Below, piece after piece: positions 11,368 through 16,878 of a stretch of DNA of 16,878 nt (the first letter of the stretch is position 1; each line of letters starts with the position of its first letter). The position numbers and the translations under genes were made by a program. The stretch spans positions 1 through 16,878 of the forward strand of contig JAZRNV010000015.1 in assembly GCA_045648425.1 (NCBI GenBank). Reading direction: 5' to 3'. The notes under the pieces were generated by a model. The model saw nothing but the letters and a program-made list of their open reading frames with translations, made no database searches and had not been told where the DNA came from. The stretch comes from RGIG2206 sp045648425 (GTDB lineage Bacteria > Bacillota > Clostridia > Oscillospirales > Acutalibacteraceae).

Positions 11368-12693
11368 ATGACAGAAATTGTTTTGACACTGCTTGAAAAC
11401 AAAGATTATAAGCAGCTGAGGGAGCTGCTTATCAATGTTGACCCCGCCGACCTGGCGATTTTGCTTTCGGATGTGAGCGAGCGGCAGGCCACCTTGATTT
11501 TTCGACTTTTACCTAATGAATTGGCGGCCGAGACCTTCGTTGAGCTTGAGGGCGACATCCGCACGGCACTTATAGCATCCTTCAGCGATAACGAGCTGCG
11601 CGAGGTGCTTGATGAGCTTTACAATGACGATGTTGTTGACCTTATAGAAGAGATGCCGGCCACCGTTGTGCGCCGAATTTTAAATCATACCGATGACGAC
11701 CGTCGCCAAACCATCAACCAGCTGCTAAGATACCCCAAGGACAGCGCCGGCAGCATAATGACCACCGAGTTTGTCTCGCTCAAATCGGGCATAACGGTTG
11801 AGGATGCCTTTTCTGCCATTCGACGCAGGGCGCTGGACAAAGAGACTATTTATAACTGCTATGTTAAGGATGGAAAAAGCCACCTTATCGGTGTGGTTTC
11901 TGCCAAGGATTTGCTTTTGGCCGAGCCCGACACGGTTATTGACGACATCATGCACACCAATTTTGTTGCGGTGACCACTCATGATGATAAAGAAGAGGTT
12001 GCTCTTAAATTTTCAAAATACGATTTGCTGGCTGCCCCTGTGGTAGACAGCGAGGGGCGCTTGGTAGGTATTGTTACCTTTGACGACGCTATGGACGTTA
12101 TTGAGGAGGAGGCCACCGAAGATATCGAGCGTATGGCGGCTATTACACCTACCGACAAGCCATATATGCAAACAGGTGTCTTTGAATCCTGGCGCACCCG
12201 AGTTGTATGGCTTATTTTGCTGATGCTGCTTTCTACCTTTACGGGTATGATAATCACCCGATATGAAACAGCCCTTACCGCTTTTGGCCTGGCGGCCTTT
12301 ATGCCAATGCTGATGAACACGGGCGGAAATGCGGGAGGTCAGACCTCGGCCACCGTTGTGCGCGGGCTTTCCTTGGGCGAAATTCGAGTGGAACAATGGC
12401 TGAGGGTGCTTTTTAAAGAGATGCGCGTCGCCTTGCTGTGCGGCTTAACCATGGCGGTGGCTACCTTTATAAAGCTGATGCTTATTGACCGCCCTGACCT
12501 TATGGTGGCGGTGGTGGTGAGCGCAACCTTGCTTGTCAGCATTGTGGTGGCAAAGATTGTGGGCAGTGTGTTGCCCATTTTGGCAAAGCTGCTGGGCTTT
12601 GACCCTGCAGTTATGGCCAGCCCCTTTATCACCACCGTGGTGGATGCCATTTCTTTGATGATATATTTCGCCATTGCAACAGCGCTTTTATAA
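11368..12693 (+). CDS. mgtE: Magnesium transporter MgtE
   Basis: MgtE is a Mg2+-gated magnesium channel of the cytoplasmic membrane. The 441-residue product has the full set of domains. The acidic, superhelical MgtE_N domain spans about 5-125. YPKDSAGSIMTTEFV (122-136) leads into two CBS domains (about 130-250), which sense cytosolic Mg2+. A five-helix membrane domain (about 277-441) follows. The conserved pore stretch PMLMNTGGNAGGQTSATVVRG is at 313-333, and the Asp of TTVVDAISL (Asp426) matches the pore-lining Asp of Thermus MgtE. The start codon is ATG with AAGGAGG upstream, locked in a hairpin. It is a single-gene unit behind a leader ORF, with a terminator after it. Confidence 0.97.
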   Translation: MTEIVLTLLENKDYKQLRELLINVDPADLAILLSDVSERQATLIFRLLPNELAAETFVELEGDIRTALIASFSDNELREVLDELYNDDVVDLIEEMPATVVRRILNHTDDDRRQTINQLLRYPKDSAGSIMTTEFVSLKSGITVEDAFSAIRRRALDKETIYNCYVKDGKSHLIGVVSAKDLLLAEPDTVIDDIMHTNFVAVTTHDDKEEVALKFSKYDLLAAPVVDSEGRLVGIVTFDDAMDVIEEEATEDIERMAAITPTDKPYMQTGVFESWRTRVVWLILLMLLSTFTGMIITRYETALTAFGLAAFMPMLMNTGGNAGGQTSATVVRGLSLGEIRVEQWLRVLFKEMRVALLCGLTMAVATFIKLMLIDRPDLMVAVVVSATLLVSIVVAKIVGSVLPILAKLLGFDPAVMASPFITTVVDAISLMIYFAIATALL

Positions 12694-12717
12694 AAAATGT
12701 AAATAATAGATTTACGG

Positions 12718-12760
12718 AGCGGTCAATTAGGTTTTATCCCTTAGTGTCCGCTACTTTTTT
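12718..12760 (+). terminator. Terminator after mgtE
   Basis: AGCGG-T-CAATTAGG and CCCTTAGTG-T-CCGCT pair imperfectly (12718-12752) and are followed by ACTTTTTT. This is an intrinsic terminator 24 nt after the mgtE stop. The next 140 nt (about 12761-12900) are AT-rich; they include a lone TTGACA at 12876-12881 without a matching -10, and no gene is seen. Confidence 0.7.
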
Positions 12761-12904
12761 ATTTTAAAATGTGACAGGTTTTGTTTGTATATGACATGGG
12801 GGCTAAATGGTTTTTTATACTGTGTTCACGAATTTGTAACAAATGCACAAAAATACTCCAAAAACTTTTACGGCATTGACACTATAAAACAAGTGGCTGG
12901 CTTC

Positions 12905-12933
12905 TTGAAATAAATAAGTTAGAATGATATAAT
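12905..12933 (+). promoter_or_regulatory. Promoter of the large exported protein (first candidate)
   Basis: TTGAAA (12905-12910) and TATAAT (12928-12933) are separated by 17 bp, and the -10 is preceded by TGA, giving an extended -10. The leader from here to the ATG at 13019 would be about 80 nt. Confidence 0.7.
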
Positions 12934-12960
12934 GATTAAACAAGGTGGAGAGGGATAACC

Positions 12961-12998
12961 CCCCCATTTGTGATATTATTACAGATGCACAGCATCTG
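12961..12998 (+). promoter_or_regulatory. Second promoter-like motif and 5' hairpin before the exported protein
   Basis: CCCCCATTTGTGATATTATT (12961-12980) repeats the motif seen at 10895-10914, with an extended -10 hexamer at 12974-12979. Directly after it, CAGATGC-ACA-GCATCTG (12982-12998) is a perfect 7-bp hairpin just upstream of Shine-Dalgarno AAGGAGG (13005-13011). The hairpin would lie near the 5' end of the mRNA and could stabilise it if transcription starts at the first promoter. Confidence 0.45.
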
Positions 12999-13018
12999 AA
13001 ATTCAAGGAGGAAAGCGC

Positions 13019-16000
13019 ATGAAGAAAATTCTTGTGGTTCTGCTTTCGCTGTGTATGGTATTCGCTATGATGCCTGTTGCAGCACTCGCAGCGGAAGAAA
13101 ACACAGACAAAGCTCTTACCGGTGTCGGTATTGAGTTTAACGAATCAATCGCTCCCGTAGCTGATGATTGGACTTTGGAAGGATCTAACTCCACAATAGG
13201 TGCTTCTATCTATTTGGATAACGCCAATGCCAACAGCTACATTAACGGAACTTATAATGACACGTTTAACCTTACTAACGGTTTTACTGTTACTTATAAG
13301 GCAAATGCAAGATACTACAAAAACTATGCAAAGGGCAATGCTTATAAGAGCGTAGTTATCGGTAACCTATCTGCAGGACTTGAAATTGCTGATGCCGACA
13401 AGACAGCAGTAGTGCTCAAGATCAGAGTTAACGACACTGTTGTTGCAACCAGTGACGTTGTTTATGATTCAACCTATGAAGGTTGGAATGAAGAATATTC
13501 CAGCGCTGATAACTTAGGCAACTACATTGGTAATTCAATGGTTTTGACTTTGGATTATGATGTAGCAACCAAGACTGTTACTTACAGCACTCCTGATGCA
13601 AGCGTTTCTTACGTTGACGAAGACAACGCCATTGACGTAAGCAATGCTGCTGTAGTTCTTCGTACCCATGCATCATGGGCCGGCTTTGCAAACTTTACCC
13701 AGTTTAAGCTTGAGGGTAAGAAGCCGTCACTTACCGGTACCACTATTACATTTAGCGATGTTGAGCTTACAAGCTTGACCGCAGACGATTGGACCAAGAC
13801 CAGCGGCTCCTTCAAGACTGCTGACTATGGTACTTACGTAAAGGGTTCAAACTCTACTGATGCTCAGGTAACCACTAAAAACGCCTATGATTTGTCAAAG
13901 GACTTTGTTTTAAATGTTGGTTACGGTAAGATTAACTACAACACCAAGTCCGGCTACAACTTCACCATTAAGATTGGTGGCGTAGACATTAAGATTGAGC
14001 CTGCTACCTTTGCAGCTAATTTCGGCGGTGCAGCCAAGGCCACCGTTTCTGTTGACGGTACCGTAGTTGGCGAAGCCACAGGCGGCAACTATGCAAGCTC
14101 TAGCGCTTTCAAGACCGCTGTTGGTTCTGACGTAACTGCTGACCGCTTCATTACCGCCCTTGTTACTTATAAGGACGGCGTGTTGAAGGTAACTATCAGT
14201 GGTGTAGTTGTATTTGAGGGCGCAATTACTACTGACCTTTCAAATGCAAAAGTTGCTCTTATTGAAGAGAAGAAGACCGGTTGGTCAAACAGTTACATTT
14301 ATGACTTTGAGTTGACAGCTGGTTCTACCACCATCACCTTGCAAGATGTTGAAGATTTGATGGCAAGCCTTGCCGATGCTTCTCTTGAAACCTATGCAGA
14401 TGCAGCAGCCACCATTGACGCTGTTATGCCTTTGCTTAGCGCAGATAAATTGGAATTGCTCACCAGCCTTGCTGTTTACGAGAAATACAAGGCAGATTAC
14501 ACCAAGTACAACGCAGACAAAGTGGCAGATGCTGAAATCGTTGCCAAGAACGCATCCTACACCCTTATCAACGGCCTTTATGCCGAAGATTGGAAGGACG
14601 TAACCGGCGGTGGCGCTTTCTACAGAGGCAACACTGTTTTCGGCAATGTAACAGCTACAGGTGACGGCTTCTATGCAAACGGCGGCAACGTCCGGTACTC
14701 TATGACCAGTGTTAACCCCCTTGCAACTGGTAATAAATACTTCAAGATTGTTCAGCAGTCTAAACAATCGGAATATAGCGACACTAACTTTAAGTGGACC
14801 ATCGGCGATTTGACCATCGGCATTTACGTCGACGGTAACAACGCCTCTAACTCTTACGGTGACACCGGTTATAACGATGGCAAGAAGATGGCTATATTCC
14901 AGATCTTCTACAAGGGCGAGCTTGTAAAGGTTATCACCGGTGAGGCCAACAACTATGGTTTCGACAAGTCTGTTGACCCCTGCTCAACCTGGATGCTTAC
15001 CAACTGTGAGTTCACCATCACCTATGATAACGGCAATCTTATGATTACCTTCTATAACGGTGCAACCAAGTACGTTACTCCTAAGACCGGCTTGGATCTT
15101 AACACCCTTATTGACGGTTTCAACTACAACCCCAACGGCAAGCACGTTAAGCTTGATATTTTCACCAGCTATTCACAGCTCAGATTCAACAAGCTCACCA
15201 TCACCGGCAAGGCAAACAAGGCAGCTGTAGATAACCTCGCAGCTCTTGCTCAGACCAACCCCGGTGCAGCAAAGCTTATCTATGATTCTATCTCTGACAA
15301 GTCTATTGTAGACGACGCTACCGCAGCTATCCTTAGCGGCGAATTTGCAGTTTCTGCAGAGAATGCTACCTATGATGTAGTTATCGGCGACGGCAAATAC
15401 AATTCTAAGGATTACAGATATGGCGATACCGTAACCTTCACTGCAGCAGCAGATGGCGCCTTCCTTGGTTGGTACGATGGCGAGGGCAACCTCCTCACTA
15501 CCGACGCCGCTTACACTTGTGTAATCGAGCCCGGCAAGACCATCGTTGCCAAGGCAGAAGAAGCAGGCTGCAAGCACGCAAACACCGTTGAAGTAACCGA
15601 GAACAAGGTTGACGCAGATTGCGTAAACGGCGGCTCTTATGACAACGTTGTTAAGTGCGACGATTGCGGCGAAGAAATCAGCCGTGAAACTGTTACCACC
15701 GATGCACTCGGTCATACCGAGGTTGTTGACAAGGCAGTTGCTCCCACCCTCAACTCTACCGGTCTTACTGAAGGCAAGCACTGCTCTGTTTGCGGCGAGG
15801 TTCTTGTTGCTCAAGATGTAGTTCCCATGATCGTTGGCGAGGCTTCTATTGTTGGCGGTCTCAACTATGCAACCCTTGAAGAGGCAGTTGCAGCTGCTAA
15901 CGACGGCGACGTTATCGTTCTTAACCTTGACGTTACCACCGAGGCCATTTTGGTTATCGACAAGGCCATCACTCTTGACGGTAACGGCCACACCTTGACC

Positions 16001-16878
16001 TACACCGGCAAGGGCGCAGACGCCCGTGCTATCAACGTTAAGGTAGCAGGCGACGTTACCATTTACGATCTCATTATTGACGCTGTTGATGCAGAGCGTG
16101 CAATCAACGTTATCACCTATCCTGCAAACCTTGTTGTTGAAAAGGTTACTGCAGTTTCTAACAACTACACTGTAAACGTTGCAGGCTCAGGCGCAGGCGC
16201 AACTGTTGCAATCGTTAACTCTACCCTTACCGGTAAAAATGTTGTTAACGTTGGCGGCGCAAACGTCAAGATTACCATTGACGGTTCAACCATCAACTGT
16301 GTTGACAATTCAACCAACGAAGGTTATAGCGCACTTGCACTTAACAAGGATGCTACTAACTCTACCATCACTGCAACCAACACTGTAATCAATGTAACCG
16401 GCGATTCAGTTAAGGCAACCAACGCAGCAGCCGGCGGTGAAATCAACATCGACGATTCAGCTGACGAGGTTGATGTAGACGTTGCATACATTCAGTATGG
16501 CAACTACTACTATGGCTTTACCAACCTTGCCGATGCTGTTGCCAAGGCAAATGATGGCGAAACCATCGTCCTTCTCCGTGACATCACTCTCACCGAGTTT
16601 GTAAAGATTGCCAAGAAGGTTACTATCGACCTTAACGGCTTCACTATCACTGCTGACTTCGTTTCAGCATACGGCGCAATCTATGTTGCTCCCGCAGGTG
16701 ACCTCACCATCAAGGGTGCAGGCACCATCACCAGTGCCGATATCGCTATCGGCAACTATGGCAAGCTCGCTATCGACGGCGCAACCGTAAACGGCGACTA
16801 TGCAGCAATCTACAACTTCTACTACAATGCTACCACCTATGGTAAGGCAACCATCAACGGCACCGTTGAGGGCTGGGT
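13019..16878 (+). CDS. Large exported multidomain surface protein (3' end beyond window)
   Basis: This reading frame starts at ATG 13019, with AAGGAGG 7 nt upstream, and stays open to the right edge: at least 1286 residues. A signal peptide covers 1-24 (basic MKK, hydrophobic core, cleavage near ALA-A). Three beta-sandwich (LamG-like) modules begin near repeated DDW/EDW motifs at Trp51, Trp258 and Trp525. A helical linker (about 440-505) separates the second and third, and another (about 732-775) follows the third. About 783-847 is an InlB-like repeat (FLGWYDGEGN). A Cys-rich module (851-935) has CxxC pairs at 880/883 and 922/925 plus Cys851 and Cys868, perhaps zinc-binding. Two beta-helix or pectin-lyase-like repeats start near 940 and 1155; each opens with a 'tag-Y-LEEAV..A.DG..IVL' pattern. 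It is probably a glycan-binding or adhesive wall protein. The anchor is not visible. Confidence 0.9.
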   Translation, partial: MKKILVVLLSLCMVFAMMPVAALAAEENTDKALTGVGIEFNESIAPVADDWTLEGSNSTIGASIYLDNANANSYINGTYNDTFNLTNGFTVTYKANARYYKNYAKGNAYKSVVIGNLSAGLEIADADKTAVVLKIRVNDTVVATSDVVYDSTYEGWNEEYSSADNLGNYIGNSMVLTLDYDVATKTVTYSTPDASVSYVDEDNAIDVSNAAVVLRTHASWAGFANFTQFKLEGKKPSLTGTTITFSDVELTSLTADDWTKTSGSFKTADYGTYVKGSNSTDAQVTTKNAYDLSKDFVLNVGYGKINYNTKSGYNFTIKIGGVDIKIEPATFAANFGGAAKATVSVDGTVVGEATGGNYASSSAFKTAVGSDVTADRFITALVTYKDGVLKVTISGVVVFEGAITTDLSNAKVALIEEKKTGWSNSYIYDFELTAGSTTITLQDVEDLMASLADASLETYADAAATIDAVMPLLSADKLELLTSLAVYEKYKADYTKYNADKVADAEIVAKNASYTLINGLYAEDWKDVTGGGAFYRGNTVFGNVTATGDGFYANGGNVRYSMTSVNPLATGNKYFKIVQQSKQSEYSDTNFKWTIGDLTIGIYVDGNNASNSYGDTGYNDGKKMAIFQIFYKGELVKVITGEANNYGFDKSVDPCSTWMLTNCEFTITYDNGNLMITFYNGATKYVTPKTGLDLNTLIDGFNYNPNGKHVKLDIFTSYSQLRFNKLTITGKANKAAVDNLAALAQTNPGAAKLIYDSISDKSIVDDATAAILSGEFAVSAENATYDVVIGDGKYNSKDYRYGDTVTFTAAADGAFLGWYDGEGNLLTTDAAYTCVIEPGKTIVAKAEEAGCKHANTVEVTENKVDADCVNGGSYDNVVKCDDCGEEISRETVTTDALGHTEVVDKAVAPTLNSTGLTEGKHCSVCGEVLVAQDVVPMIVGEASIVGGLNYATLEEAVAAANDGDVIVLNLDVTTEAILVIDKAITLDGNGHTLTYTGKGADARAINVKVAGDVTIYDLIIDAVDAERAINVITYPANLVVEKVTAVSNNYTVNVAGSGAGATVAIVNSTLTGKNVVNVGGANVKITIDGSTINCVDNSTNEGYSALALNKDATNSTITATNTVINVTGDSVKATNAAAGGEINIDDSADEVDVDVAYIQYGNYYYGFTNLADAVAKANDGETIVLLRDITLTEFVKIAKKVTIDLNGFTITADFVSAYGAIYVAPAGDLTIKGAGTITSADIAIGNYGKLAIDGATVNGDYAAIYNFYYNATTYGKATINGTVEGW

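Noticed and set aside
12876..12898. Promoter with -35 TTGACA at 12876
   Set aside because: No -10-like hexamer 16-18 nt downstream; the TTGAAA/TATAAT pair further on is better.
14285..15991. Long minus-strand frames (160 and 272 residues)
   Set aside because: Antisense shadows of the codon-biased large exported protein, which has a signal peptide, a ribosome-binding site and recognisable modules.

Overview
The window looks like a chromosomal segment of a Gram-positive Clostridia-type bacterium, most likely an Oscillospirales or Ruminococcaceae relative. This is an inference. The support is an L27 with a cleavable N-terminal extension encoded beside its protease Prp, a Jag/YidC/YidD/RnpA/L34 block, a mini-ribonuclease III, a YabE-like DUF348-G5-3D protein, an apparent Firmicutes L21 leader, and near-consensus sigma-A promoters. 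No species can be assigned from sequence alone.

From the left edge to about 10.5 kb every gene is on the minus strand. In transcription order there are four units. (1) A YabE-like cell-wall protein has its own consensus promoter and terminator. (2) rplU-prp-rpmA follows a consensus promoter and a probable L21 leader; Prp trims L27. (3) obgE-mrnC and a sodium:amino-acid symporter are closely spaced and probably co-transcribed. (4) rpmH-rnpA-yidD-yidC-jag-mnmE is the classic oriC-side block for ribosome, tRNA and membrane-protein biogenesis, but dnaA is not beside rpmH. Hairpins after rpmH and before mnmE could grade expression along this last operon.

Two intergenic regions carry related short palindromic repeats. 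One is a 69-nt unit in two tandem copies abutting the mnmE stop codon (1-162). The other is a 0.5-kb composite between rpmA and obgE (7711-8216), which holds copies of the same family plus a second, different inverted-repeat element nested inside.

From 10.5 kb the direction flips. The roughly 0.9-kb divergent region (10432-11367) contains the YabE promoter, several hairpins, a possible small-RNA unit, a 24-nt alternating CG tract, and the control region of mgtE. That control region is the most interesting part of the window. A promoter is followed by a 29-codon leader ORF with a good ribosome-binding site, then by a terminator-like hairpin whose 3' arm contains the mgtE Shine-Dalgarno sequence. 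I see no M-box riboswitch, so this looks like peptide- or translation-based attenuation of a magnesium channel.

After mgtE and its terminator, a promoter region leads into one very long exported protein. It stays open from 13019 to the right edge (at least 1286 residues): signal peptide, three beta-sandwich-like modules, helical linkers, an InlB-like repeat, a Cys-rich module and two beta-helix-type repeats. Its C-terminus and any wall anchor lie outside the window.
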